Assembly: GCA_964550325.1 (NCBI GenBank)
Contig: CAZJYT010000011.1
Location: forward strand, 1 to 23,687
DNA from: CAZJYT01 sp964550325
GTDB taxonomy: Bacteria; Patescibacteriota; Minisyncoccia; Minisyncoccales; CAZJYT01
Length of the DNA stretch: 23,687 nucleotides
Reading direction: 5' to 3'
A program made the translations under genes and the position numbers. How positions within the stretch are numbered: position 1 is the first letter of the stretch; every line of letters begins with the position of its first letter. Below are positions 1 through 8,455 of the stretch, one piece after another. The notes beneath the pieces are model-generated. The model saw only the letters and a program-made list of their open reading frames with translations, made no database searches and had not been told where the DNA came from.

Positions 1-1293
1 TTATTCTTTCCGGAAAAATAAATTAAGGGTTTTGAGCAAAATCCGAATATCTAAGAGAAGAGAGCGGTTTTTGAGGTAATATAGGTCGTATTGAAATTTT
101 TCAAAACTATCCATTACTGACCTGGCATATCTGAATTTTATCTGGGCCCAGCCGGTAAAACCTGGTTTTATGAGATGGCGCAAATTATAAAAAGGAATCT
201 CTTTTTCTAATTGACTTTCGAATTCTGGTCTTTCAGGTCTGGGTCCTACCAAAGAGAGTTCTCCTTTTATTACATTTATCATTTGGGGAAGTTCATCCAA
301 ATGAAATCTTCTCAAAACTCTTCCCACTTTGGTAGTCCTTTCATCCTTCAGTGATGCCCATTTTGGTCCCTCTTTTTCAGCTTCAGGAATCATAGACCTA
401 AATTTAATTAACCAAAAATTTCTCTTTTCTTTTCCTACTCTTTTTTGAAAATAAAAAATAGGTCCTCTATCTTCTAAAAAAATAGCAAAGATTATTAAGA
501 TCCAAAGAGGCAAGGTAGCAAGCAATATTAAAAAAGCCAAGGTAAAATCTATTACCCTTTTTACTTTTTCATAAATTTCTTTTTCTTTTACATTTTCTAA
601 AATCCACTCCGGGTTTATTAGAGAGGGAGGAATTTTTTCTAAAAAAAGCTCAAAAGCCTGAATTAAGTCCATTAGCTGAGATTTTGAAGAGAAGAATTTT
701 TCAAAAGGGAAATCAAGAGAAGAGTTTGAAGTTAAAACCAGAATATCAATTTTTAATTTTTCTATCTTTTTTAATAAAAATTTGTCCTCGGGATTCAAGA
801 ATGTTACAAATTTGTATCCCAATTGAGGATTTTCCTTCAAGAAATTTCTCAATTTCTCTGCTTCAGGATGATTTCCTAAAAAGGCAATTTTTCTTTGAAA
901 ATGAGAAGAGAATAAGCTAAAGAGGATTTTCCTCCAGGCAATAATTAAAAAACCTAATATAACAAGGTGAAAAATTAGGTTGGTTTTTGGAGTAATCCCT
1001 GAAAAAGAGAAAAAATAAAAAAATACCGTTCCTACCAAAAAGCATAGAAAAAGGGCTATTGAGAGATTAAGATAGAGAAAAGAGGTATTTTTTAAAAGAG
1101 GAAAATCATAAAGTCCAAAGATATAAAATATAATGAGCCATAAAAGATAAAGAATAGAGAAGGGAAATAAGTGTTGAGAGAAGACTTTTAAATTAAATTC
1201 TTGCCAAAAGCCAATTTTTAGGGTTATAATTAAGGCTAAATAGAAAGAAATGATGTCTCCGATAAATGGGAAGATTTTGCGAAGGCTTGTCAT
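1..1293 (-). CDS. Polyprenyl-phosphate sugar-1-phosphate transferase (WcaJ/WbaP-like)
   Basis: The gene encodes a membrane phosphoglycosyl transferase expected to move a sugar-1-phosphate from a UDP-sugar onto undecaprenyl phosphate, starting synthesis of an exopolysaccharide or O-antigen-like glycan. The N-terminal ~120 residues are a cluster of hydrophobic helices. A Rossmann-like middle segment follows (near KIAFLGNHPEAEKL), then another membrane helix near residue 255. The C-terminal ~180 residues are the bacterial sugar transferase domain, with KFRSM, the DELPQMINV-x-GELSLVGPRP block and PGFTGWAQ. At 430 aa it is slightly shorter than typical 450-470 aa relatives but has all catalytic motifs. 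It starts at ATG 1293 with no Shine-Dalgarno sequence and is divergent from an O-antigen ligase-like gene 59 bp away. The family call is secure; the sugar is not identifiable. Confidence 0.93.
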   Translation of the reverse strand: MTSLRKIFPFIGDIISFYLALIITLKIGFWQEFNLKVFSQHLFPFSILYLLWLIIFYIFGLYDFPLLKNTSFLYLNLSIALFLCFLVGTVFFYFFSFSGITPKTNLIFHLVILGFLIIAWRKILFSLFSSHFQRKIAFLGNHPEAEKLRNFLKENPQLGYKFVTFLNPEDKFLLKKIEKLKIDILVLTSNSSLDFPFEKFFSSKSQLMDLIQAFELFLEKIPPSLINPEWILENVKEKEIYEKVKRVIDFTLAFLILLATLPLWILIIFAIFLEDRGPIFYFQKRVGKEKRNFWLIKFRSMIPEAEKEGPKWASLKDERTTKVGRVLRRFHLDELPQMINVIKGELSLVGPRPERPEFESQLEKEIPFYNLRHLIKPGFTGWAQIKFRYARSVMDSFEKFQYDLYYLKNRSLLLDIRILLKTLNLFFRKE

Positions 1294-1326
1294 TTTTTTA
1301 ATAATATAGCTAATTTTCCTAAAAAC

Positions 1327-1335
1327 TGCTATAAT
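1327..1335 (+). promoter_or_regulatory. Extended -10 promoter element for the O-antigen ligase gene
   Basis: TGCTATAAT is a perfect extended -10 (TG-N-TATAAT) ending 17 bp before the ATG at 1353. No clear -35 is visible. Transcription would start near 1342, leaving a leader of about 10 nt with no ribosome binding site. On the other strand AATATA (1303-1308) could serve as a -10 (TATATT) for the divergent transferase. Confidence 0.5.
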
Positions 1336-1352
1336 GCTTTATTAAATTCTTT

Positions 1353-3335
1353 ATGAAGAAAATCAAAGAAGAAACCTTTGATTTAGAGAAAGTTTGCCTC
1401 TTTATTATTAAGGCAGGAGTCTATTTGAGTTTATTGACTCCTCTTCTTGTAGGAAGTCACTTTTTCTTTCCCTATGTCTGTCCCAAATCTCTCTATTTTA
1501 TGGGAATGGTAGAAATCATTTCTTTTGCTTTTTTAATCTTAGTTCTTTACTATCCCCAATATCGGCCAAAGAAAAATCTGATTTTAATTTCCCTTTCTTT
1601 ATTTTTAATCTCTTTATTCTTAAGTACCATTTTTGGAGTTAATCCTTCTTATAGCTTTTGGTCAAAACCAGAAAGAATGACAGGACTCTTAATGCACATT
1701 CATTTGTTTTTTTTCTTCTTGGCAATTTCTTGCGTAATGAGAAAAAAAGATTGGATTAGAATTTTTTATGGCACCCTAATAATAGGTTTAGTTTTATGCC
1801 TTATCAATTTTACTGAGAAAGATCAAACAATGAGACATGGAGCAACCCTGGGAAACTCTTCCTTTTTGGGTACTTATTTATTATTTAATTTCTTTTTAGC
1901 TATCTGGCTATTTTTTGATTCTAAGAACTATTTTTTAAAGATTTTCACGCTTTTTTGTGCTTCTTTATTCCTTTATACTGAGTTTTCAATCTCAGCAAGA
2001 GCAGCCTTTCTTTCTTCTATAGGAGGACTGGGTTTGATAGCTTTGTTTTATCTTGCCTTTGGAAATCAAAAGAAGATTCTTAATTTATTGGGAAGAATAG
2101 GGCTAATTTTGGGGCTAATTTCCTTTTTAATAGGAAGCTTTTATCTCTTTCAGTCAGGGAGTTCTCTTCAAAATTGGTTTATAAAACAGGCTTCTAAAGC
2201 AAGGTTGGTAGTTTGGGAGAGTGGCTGGAAGGCATTCTTGGAAAGACCAATTTTAGGATGGGGACCAGAAAACTTTGAATTTGCTTTCACCAAACACTTT
2301 AACGCTTGTATGCCCTTACCAGTGTGTGGAGGAGAGATCTGGTTTGACAGAGCCCATAATATAATTTTCGACACCTTAGTCAGTAGTGGAATAATAGGGT
2401 TTTTAGCTTATATTTTTTTGTTAATTTCAGCAATCTTTATCTTATGGAAGGGCTTTTTTCAAAAGAAAATAGACTTTTGGATTGCCGCAATTTTTACCTC
2501 TCTATTAATTGCTTACTCTGCTCAAAATCTAACAGTTTTTGACATGGTCTCTTCTTATCTGATGCTATTTTTGATTTTAGCTTTTATTTCAAATGTTTCA
2601 GCTCCTTCCTTTGGAAAATCTCCCCAAAAGGTCTTTTCCCAAAATCCATTTTTCATTTTTCCCATTTTAATCATTTTCTTTTTCTGTCTTTTTAAATTTA
2701 TTCTCTTTCCTCTTCAAACCTCGGCTTATGTCATTTCTGCCCTTCAGGCTCCCCATATAGAGACCCCCCTTAGTAGAACCAAATTAGATTACTATAAATT
2801 AGCCCTTTCTACCTCTCCATTAGGAAAATTTCAAATAAGAAGATTTTTCGCTCAGCACACCTTAGCTTCACTTTCTAACCAGAATTTAAGAAATATTCCC
2901 CCTAATAGATTAAAAGAGGAGATTGAGTTTTTAGAAGAAGAACTTAGAAAAAGCATTGAAGAGTGCCCAATTGACTTTAAATCTCATTTAACCTTAACTC
3001 AGCTTTACTATCTTGATGCTACCTTATTTGATCCTTCAAAGATTGAGGAGGCAGAAAAACTTGCCAAAAGGGCAATTGAGCTTTCTCCTACCAATCAGCA
3101 AGGTTATTGGGTTTTGGCTCAGGTTTTTCTTTTAGAGAAGAAATTTGATAAAGCGGTAGCTTCTCTTGAAAAGGCGATCTCTTTAGAACCTCGGCTTTTA
3201 AAGTCTTACATTGTAGCCTTTAGGGCTTCTCAAATAATGGAGGATGAGAAATTAGGAAAAAAAATTATTGAGGAAGCAAAGAAGATAAATCCTCAATGGA
3301 AAGAGGTATTTGAGAATTTGAAAAAAGAGAAATAA
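1353..3335 (+). CDS. O-antigen ligase/polymerase family membrane protein with C-terminal TPR repeats
   Basis: This is a polytopic inner-membrane protein of the Wzy/WaaL (Wzy_C) superfamily, likely polymerising or ligating lipid-linked glycans on the outer face of the membrane. About a dozen hydrophobic segments span residues ~15-460. The family signature is in the large periplasmic loop: an Arg-x4-Trp segment followed by GWGPENF (residues ~285-315) and then AHNIIFDTLVSSGIIGF (~335-350). The last ~130 residues are soluble and TPR-like, with repeats around AEKLAKRAIELSPTN and AVASLEKAISLEPR. The 660 aa length reflects this added domain. It is divergent from the sugar transferase, supporting a shared surface-glycan role, and 23 bp upstream of the KorA gene. 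Ligase and polymerase activities cannot be told apart from sequence. Confidence 0.88.
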   Translation: MKKIKEETFDLEKVCLFIIKAGVYLSLLTPLLVGSHFFFPYVCPKSLYFMGMVEIISFAFLILVLYYPQYRPKKNLILISLSLFLISLFLSTIFGVNPSYSFWSKPERMTGLLMHIHLFFFFLAISCVMRKKDWIRIFYGTLIIGLVLCLINFTEKDQTMRHGATLGNSSFLGTYLLFNFFLAIWLFFDSKNYFLKIFTLFCASLFLYTEFSISARAAFLSSIGGLGLIALFYLAFGNQKKILNLLGRIGLILGLISFLIGSFYLFQSGSSLQNWFIKQASKARLVVWESGWKAFLERPILGWGPENFEFAFTKHFNACMPLPVCGGEIWFDRAHNIIFDTLVSSGIIGFLAYIFLLISAIFILWKGFFQKKIDFWIAAIFTSLLIAYSAQNLTVFDMVSSYLMLFLILAFISNVSAPSFGKSPQKVFSQNPFFIFPILIIFFFCLFKFILFPLQTSAYVISALQAPHIETPLSRTKLDYYKLALSTSPLGKFQIRRFFAQHTLASLSNQNLRNIPPNRLKEEIEFLEEELRKSIEECPIDFKSHLTLTQLYYLDATLFDPSKIEEAEKLAKRAIELSPTNQQGYWVLAQVFLLEKKFDKAVASLEKAISLEPRLLKSYIVAFRASQIMEDEKLGKKIIEEAKKINPQWKEVFENLKKEK

Positions 3336-3358
3336 TTTGATATATATTTTTTTATAAA

Positions 3359-5014
3359 ATGCTTTTTGATTATTCAATCTTAATTGGCGGAAAAGCAGGT
3401 CAAGGAAGTAGACTAGGAGGATTAATTATTAGTAAATTATTTCATCAGCTGGGTTACTTTGTTTATACTTATGAAGATTATCAATCCCTAATTAGGGGAG
3501 GACACAATTTTTCACAAATAAGAGTTTCAAAAAAAGAGGTTGAAGCAAGAAAGGAAAAGAATGATTTTATTTTAGCTTTGGATGAAAATACTATCTTACT
3601 TCACAAAGATTCCCTCAAAAGTGGGGGTTTTTTAATTTTTAATAGCGATAAAATTAAATATCAAAAAGGGATAGGAATTCCAGCAGGAAATATTATCAAA
3701 GAGACAGGAGGCCTTCCTGTAATGGAGAATATTGCCTTAATTTCTGCTTTTTCCAGAATTTGTGGTTTTGAATGGGAGATTTTAAAAGAGGTTTTAAAAA
3801 GTCAAATAAGAAAGAGGGTAGAGCTTAATTTAACTATTGCCAAAAAGGCCTTTGAGAGGGTAAAACCTCTTTTAAAAATTAAAAAAATTAAAAAAAGAAT
3901 TTCTACCACCTTATTAACTGGAAATTCTGCTGTTGCTTTGGGGGCGGTAAAAGCGGGATTAGAGTTTTATTTTGCCTATCCTATGACTCCTTCTACCTCT
4001 ATTTTAAATTTTTTGGCTAAAAATAAAGAAAAATTTGGAATAAAAGTAGTTCAGCCAGAAGATGAGATTTCAGTAATTAATATGAGCTTAGGTTCAGCCT
4101 TTGCCGGAAGGAAAACCGTCCTTGGAACTTCAGGTGGTGGTTTTGCTTTAATGACAGAAGGATTGAGTTTGGCTGGTCAATCTGAGACTCCAATTTTGAT
4201 TTTTGAAAGTCAAAGAGCCTCTCCTTCTACCGGAGTGCCTACCTACAACTTACAGGGAGATCTAAATTTTGTCATTTCTGCGGGACACGGAGATTTCCCA
4301 AGATTTGTTATTGCTCCAGGTGATGCTACCCAATGTTTGTATTATTCTTATTTAGGGTTAAATTTGGCTTGGAAATATCAGACACCTGTAATTTTGCTTT
4401 TAGACAAAGATGTTTCTGAAAATACTTTTTCTGCCCAAGAAAGGGTGTTAAAGAGGGTTCCTTCAATTAAACCTATTCTTTGGGAAAAAAAGAAAGAGTA
4501 CAAAAGGTATGAGCTCACAAAAGAAGGTATCTCTCCTTTAGCTTTTCCTGGAGATAAAGACTTGGTAGTAAAAAACACAAGTTATGAGCATAATGAATAC
4601 GGAATTACTACTGAGAAAGCTGAAGAGATTAAGAAAATGCAAGAAAAAAGAAAGAGGAAGTTTGAAAGGATGAAAAGAGAAGTAGAGAGATTAAAGGCAA
4701 TTGAGGTTTATGGGAATAAAAATTCAAAAACAGCTCTTTTTGCTTGGGGGATAAGCAAGGGTCCGGCTAGAGAGGCAGCTGAAAATTTAGGGATTAAATT
4801 AATTCAGCCTATTATCATTGAGCCCTTCCCAAAAAAACAAATAGAGAGAGCTTTAAAAAGGGTGAAAAAAATATTTTGTGTTGAGATGAATGCCTTTGGA
4901 CAAATGGCAAAGGTTTTGAATTATCAGGGAATAAAAATAAACAAAAAAATTTTAAAATATACCGGGAGACCATTTTTTGCCAAAGAAATAGAAAAAGAGG
5001 TTAAAGAGGGATAA
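3359..5014 (+). CDS. korA: 2-oxoacid:ferredoxin oxidoreductase, fused gamma-alpha subunit (KorA-like)
   Basis: This subunit pairs with the next gene to decarboxylate a 2-oxoacid to acyl-CoA while reducing ferredoxin. Residues ~1-180 are the gamma domain (GGKAGQGSRLGG near the start, then SLIRGGHNFSQIRVS). From residue ~187 comes the alpha pyrimidine-binding domain (LLTGNSAVALGAVKAGL, FAYPMTPSTSI, QPEDEISVINMSLGSAFAG). The C-terminal transketolase-C-like domain includes FCVEMNAFGQM. The gamma-alpha fusion of ~550-600 aa is the common form of KorA/OorA-type enzymes. The start has no Shine-Dalgarno sequence; TATAAA lies immediately 5' of the ATG. No delta (2x[4Fe-4S] ferredoxin-like) subunit is encoded nearby. 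Substrate (2-oxoglutarate, pyruvate or branched-chain) cannot be fixed from sequence. Confidence 0.92.
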   Translation: MLFDYSILIGGKAGQGSRLGGLIISKLFHQLGYFVYTYEDYQSLIRGGHNFSQIRVSKKEVEARKEKNDFILALDENTILLHKDSLKSGGFLIFNSDKIKYQKGIGIPAGNIIKETGGLPVMENIALISAFSRICGFEWEILKEVLKSQIRKRVELNLTIAKKAFERVKPLLKIKKIKKRISTTLLTGNSAVALGAVKAGLEFYFAYPMTPSTSILNFLAKNKEKFGIKVVQPEDEISVINMSLGSAFAGRKTVLGTSGGGFALMTEGLSLAGQSETPILIFESQRASPSTGVPTYNLQGDLNFVISAGHGDFPRFVIAPGDATQCLYYSYLGLNLAWKYQTPVILLLDKDVSENTFSAQERVLKRVPSIKPILWEKKKEYKRYELTKEGISPLAFPGDKDLVVKNTSYEHNEYGITTEKAEEIKKMQEKRKRKFERMKREVERLKAIEVYGNKNSKTALFAWGISKGPAREAAENLGIKLIQPIIIEPFPKKQIERALKRVKKIFCVEMNAFGQMAKVLNYQGIKINKKILKYTGRPFFAKEIEKEVKEG

Positions 5015-5024
5015 TTAAAAATTT

Positions 5025-5825
5025 ATGGATAAAAAAGATTTAAATACTTCTGCTAAAATTACCTGGTGTCCAGGTTGCACCAATTTTTTAATTTTTACCG
5101 CTCTTAAAAAAGCGGTTTTGGAATTAGAAAAAAGAGGAATTGGAAGAGAAAAGATTGTTTTTACCACCGGTATAGGTTGTCATGGAAAGATGTTTGATTA
5201 TTTAAATTTAAGTAGTTTTTATGGTTTACATGGAAGAGCAATTCCTCTGGCAGAGGGAATAAAGTTAGGAAATCCAGAGCTGAAGGTCTTAGCAATTGCA
5301 GGAGATGGAGATGCTTACAATGAAGGTCTCTCACATTTAGTTCATGCAGCAAAGAGGAATATAGATATTTCGGTCTTGGTTTTTGACAATAGAAATTTTG
5401 CTCTCACTGTTTCTCAGTTTACTGCCACCTCTCCAAAGGGTTTTAAGGGAAGTTCTAGTCCTAAGGGAAGCCTGGAAGAACCTGTTAATCCCTTGAAATT
5501 AGTTTTTTCTGCAGGAGCTACCTTTTTAGCGAGAGGATATGCTTTAAAAATAGAGCATCTCAAAAATCTAATTGTAGAGGCAATTTTACATAAAGGATTC
5601 TCTTTTTTAGAAATTTTACAGCCCTGCATTACCTTTTTTGATTTAAGAGAATTTTATCAAGGAAGGGTTTATGAGTTGAAAAATAATAATTTATCATCAA
5701 AGAAAGAAGTCTTAGAGAAGATAGAAGAATGGGATTATAATGATAAAGATGGAAAGATTCCCATAGGGATTTTTTATAAGGTAAAAAAACCATCCTTTGA
5801 AGAATTGGTGTATAGAAGATTATGA
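5025..5825 (+). CDS. korB: 2-oxoacid:ferredoxin oxidoreductase, beta (TPP-binding) subunit
   Basis: This is the thiamine-diphosphate and Fe-S subunit partnering the preceding gamma-alpha protein. It opens with the WCPGC pair (Cys15, Cys18), followed by Cys52 in GIGCHGKM and Cys201 in LQPCITFFD; these four match the [4Fe-4S] ligands of two-subunit enzymes. The TPP motif is GDGDAYNEG with the downstream VFDNRNFALT. Its length, 266 aa, is normal for KorB (about 270-300). It starts 10 bp after korA and its TGA stop overlaps the next ATG (ATGA). Co-transcription is very likely. Two-gene KorAB enzymes are typical of fermentative anaerobes, where reduced ferredoxin goes to hydrogenase or another acceptor not seen here. 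Confidence 0.93.
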   Translation: MDKKDLNTSAKITWCPGCTNFLIFTALKKAVLELEKRGIGREKIVFTTGIGCHGKMFDYLNLSSFYGLHGRAIPLAEGIKLGNPELKVLAIAGDGDAYNEGLSHLVHAAKRNIDISVLVFDNRNFALTVSQFTATSPKGFKGSSSPKGSLEEPVNPLKLVFSAGATFLARGYALKIEHLKNLIVEAILHKGFSFLEILQPCITFFDLREFYQGRVYELKNNNLSSKKEVLEKIEEWDYNDKDGKIPIGIFYKVKKPSFEELVYRRL

Positions 5826-6796
5826 AGAGAATAGTTTGTTTTGGAGGGGGTAATGCTTTATCAAAACTGATTTTAAGACCCTTTAAAAAGAATCCTCATT
5901 TTGAAATTGTCTCCATAAATTCAATGGTAGATGATGGGGGGTCAGCGGGGGCTTTAAAGAGAGAATTTAACACCTTGCCTGCAGGTGATATTAGAAGACA
6001 CCTTTTGGCTTTGGCTGATTTACCAAAGAAAGAGAGATGGAAAGAAAAAATATGGAATTTTAGATTTTCAAGAGAGATTGAATTTTCTCCCCAGCACTTC
6101 GGCCACAATTTTGCTAATATCTTTTTGACTGCTTTAGAAGTGAATTATGGCTTTGAAAAAGCCTTAAAAATTTGCCATCAGTTTCTGAAAGTAAAGGGAA
6201 AGTGTCTTCCCGCCACCATTGAAAATACCACTTTATTTGCTGAATTGGAAGATGGAAAGATAATAAAAGGAGAGTTTGAGATTGATTTGGGCCAAAATCA
6301 TAACCGTAATTTAAAAATTAAAAGAATTTTTTTAAAGCCAAAAGTAAAGACATATTTGCCTACTTTAAGGGTGATAAAAAGGGCAGATTTTATTATCATT
6401 GGACCGGGGGACTTATACTCCTCTTTGTTGCCATGTTTTCTCCCCCGAGGAATGAAAAAAGTCCTTTCTCTCTCGAGAGCAAAAAAGATTTTTATTTGTC
6501 CTGCGATGACAAAATTGGGAGAGACCCAAGGGTTTTCAATTAGAGATTTTGAAAGAGAAGCTGAAAGATATATGGGGTGTAAGTTAGATTTTGTCATTTA
6601 CAATACTGGAATAGATAAAAGAAAGGTTAAGAGATATAAAAAAGATAAAGAAAAAGAGTTTATTTTAGAACCGCCAGAAATTAATAATGATTTAGAGCCA
6701 GAGAAATTTATTGGCAGAGATTTGGTCTCAAAAGAGATGATGGAATACGAAGAGAAAAAATTAAAAAGGGTGTTGAGAGAAATAATGGGACTATGA
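5822..6796 (+). CDS. YvcK/CofD-like family protein (gluconeogenesis/cell-wall factor)
   Basis: This 324-residue protein belongs to the CofD/YvcK fold family, which binds UDP-sugars and in Firmicutes and Actinobacteria is needed for correct peptidoglycan synthesis on gluconeogenic carbon sources. Visible signatures are the N-terminal FGGGNALSKL nucleotide-binding loop, VDDGGSAGALKREF with PAGDIRRHLLALAD (about residues 37-67), IIGPGDLYSSLLPCFLP and CPAMTKLGETQGFS. The gene overlaps korB upstream and the nucleotidylyltransferase downstream by ATGA junctions. This ties it to central metabolism on one side and sugar activation on the other, consistent with a UDP-sugar-sensing role. The CofD enzyme activity (F420 synthesis) is less likely because no other F420 genes are seen. 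Confidence 0.88.
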   Translation: MKRIVCFGGGNALSKLILRPFKKNPHFEIVSINSMVDDGGSAGALKREFNTLPAGDIRRHLLALADLPKKERWKEKIWNFRFSREIEFSPQHFGHNFANIFLTALEVNYGFEKALKICHQFLKVKGKCLPATIENTTLFAELEDGKIIKGEFEIDLGQNHNRNLKIKRIFLKPKVKTYLPTLRVIKRADFIIIGPGDLYSSLLPCFLPRGMKKVLSLSRAKKIFICPAMTKLGETQGFSIRDFEREAERYMGCKLDFVIYNTGIDKRKVKRYKKDKEKEFILEPPEINNDLEPEKFIGRDLVSKEMMEYEEKKLKRVLREIMGL

Positions 6797-8031
6797 AGGC
6801 TGTAATTTTAGCCGGGGGGGAGAGCTCCAGATTTTGGCCCCTCAATTACCAACACAAATCTCTCTTTAAAATATTAGGAAAGCCTTTAATTTACTACACC
6901 ATAGAGGGACTCAAAAAGATAAAAGAAATAAAGGAGATTCTTATCGTTCAGGGTCCAAAAAGAGAAATTGAGGAAAGGTTAAAGGAATTTTCTTATTTAA
7001 AGATAAAATATGTAATTCAAGAAAAACCTGAAGGAATGGGAGATGCCCTTTGGCAGGCAAGGAATTATTTAAGAGAAAAATTTTTGGTGTTAAATCCTGA
7101 AAGGTTAGAAGCTGGAGAGATATTTAAAAAATATCAAAGGGTAATAGAGAAGGAGCAGGCTTTAATTTTTGGGGTGAGAACCAAAGAGCCTTCTCTTTAT
7201 GGAATAGCCAAAATAAAAATGGAGAGAATTTTAGAGATTGTAGAGAAACCCTCTCCCTCAAGGGCTCCTTCAGATATTAAGGTTTTGGGAATTTATGTTT
7301 TAAATCCTCAATTTTTTGAGATTTATCAAAAAATAAAAAGAGAACATTATGATTTTGAAAAAGCCCTCTCTCTTTATTTTAAAAAATTCCCTACCAAAAT
7401 CACTATTTTAAAAGATGTTGAAAGAGGGTTTCCTTCTTTAAAATATCCCTGGCATTTGTTTGAAATAAAAAATCTTATTTTTAAGAGATTTTTGAGAAAT
7501 AAAATAGAAAAATCAGCAAAAATTTCAAAAAAGGCGATAATTGAAGGTAGGGTTTGGATTGAAAAAAATGTAAAAATCTTTGAAGGGGCAATCATAAAAG
7601 GACCTTGCTATTTGGGAGAGAACTCTATTATTGGAAATAATACCCTCATTAGAGAGGGGACAAATCTGGAGAAAAATTGTTTGATTGGTGCCTTTTCAGA
7701 GGTGAAAAATTGTATTTTTGAAGAGGGTTGTCATTGTCATTCTGGTTATTTTGGGGATTCTATTTTTTCAGAAAACTGCAAAATTGGAGCGGGGACAATT
7801 ATAGCCAATGCAAGGTTAGATAGAAGAGAAATTGGAGTGAAGGTAAAAAATAAAAAGATAAATACCAAATTGACTCGTTTGGGAACAATTGTGGGAAAGA
7901 ATACCCAAATTGGAATTCATTCTTCTTTGATGCCAGGGGTGCTCATTGGTTCTGATTGTCTCATTTATCCCTGTTCTATTGTCAAAGAAAATCTTAAAAA
8001 TAATACCCTTTTAAAAAATGGAAATTTTTAG
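6793..8031 (+). CDS. Sugar-1-phosphate nucleotidylyltransferase with left-handed beta-helix domain (GlmU-like)
   Basis: This is predicted to activate a sugar-1-phosphate with an NTP. The N-terminal Rossmann-like domain (~1-230) carries the signature VILAGGESSRFWPL, Lys in QHKSLFKILGKPLIYY, and QEKPEGMGDALWQA. The C-terminal ~170 residues form hexapeptide repeats of the left-handed beta-helix type (for example near GPCYLGENSIIGNNTLI, VGKNTQIGIHSSLMPGVLIGSDCLIYP). Together they resemble archaeal-type bifunctional sugar nucleotidylyltransferase/acetyltransferases of ~400 aa. The usual metal-binding Asp in the LVLNGD position reads LVLNPE, so Glu appears to replace Asp. It overlaps yvcK (ATGA) and runs 14 bp into the phosphatase gene. 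The substrate is uncertain; GlcNAc-1-P or glucose-1-P are plausible given the nearby sugar kinase. Confidence 0.83.
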   Translation: MKAVILAGGESSRFWPLNYQHKSLFKILGKPLIYYTIEGLKKIKEIKEILIVQGPKREIEERLKEFSYLKIKYVIQEKPEGMGDALWQARNYLREKFLVLNPERLEAGEIFKKYQRVIEKEQALIFGVRTKEPSLYGIAKIKMERILEIVEKPSPSRAPSDIKVLGIYVLNPQFFEIYQKIKREHYDFEKALSLYFKKFPTKITILKDVERGFPSLKYPWHLFEIKNLIFKRFLRNKIEKSAKISKKAIIEGRVWIEKNVKIFEGAIIKGPCYLGENSIIGNNTLIREGTNLEKNCLIGAFSEVKNCIFEEGCHCHSGYFGDSIFSENCKIGAGTIIANARLDRREIGVKVKNKKINTKLTRLGTIVGKNTQIGIHSSLMPGVLIGSDCLIYPCSIVKENLKNNTLLKNGNF

Positions 8032-8455
8032 TGCCAGCTACACTGATTTCATAAAATTTAATAAAAAGCCCAATGAGGACTTCTTTTTAATTTCTTCCAG
8101 ATACCCTCTCTTTGCCATTGCAGATGGAGTAACCCAAGGTTTATTTGAGAATGGTAAATATGCCTATCCGGCGGGAGCAAGAGTTGCTGCCCAGATTTTT
8201 TGTTTTTCAGTAATAGAATATTTAGAAAATCACTTTCTTTCCAAAAAAGAGGTAATAAAAAAAGCCTTCGACTTTGCTAACCAGAGAATTTGGGAATTAA
8301 ACAAAAATGAGGGGATGGTAGAGAAATTGGATTATGATATTTATGATCTATTTGATACCGTAGGAATAGTGGGTTTTTTGAAAAATAAAAAGGAACTTTT
8401 TTATGGATATGTAGGAGATTGCGGTTTGGCAATTTTGACAAAGATAATAAATTAA
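8018..8455 (+). CDS. PP2C-like protein phosphatase, N-terminal fragment of a frameshifted gene
   Basis: This 145-residue frame encodes the first half of a PPM/PP2C-type Ser/Thr phosphatase domain. It shows NEDFFLI with the following FAIADGVT (metal-binding Asp in ADG) and the central GYVGDCGLA strand-loop. It then runs into ILTKIIN and a stop. In the frame one base back the expected continuation appears (IFDKDNKLKF), so the gene is interrupted by a -1 shift at the T-run 8433-8436. An intact protein would be about 272 aa and run to 8838. It begins inside the 3' end of the nucleotidylyltransferase gene, so it belongs to the operon. Either an assembly/sequencing indel or a real pseudogene explains the break. 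Cytosolic; targets unknown, presumably serine/threonine phosphoproteins. Confidence 0.75.
   Translation: MEIFSASYTDFIKFNKKPNEDFFLISSRYPLFAIADGVTQGLFENGKYAYPAGARVAAQIFCFSVIEYLENHFLSKKEVIKKAFDFANQRIWELNKNEGMVEKLDYDIYDLFDTVGIVGFLKNKKELFYGYVGDCGLAILTKIIN

Noticed and set aside
8425..8445. Programmed -1 ribosomal frameshift in the phosphatase gene
   Set aside because: GCA ATT TTG does not fit the X-XXY-YYZ slippery pattern and no obvious downstream stimulatory hairpin is visible; an indel explains it more simply.
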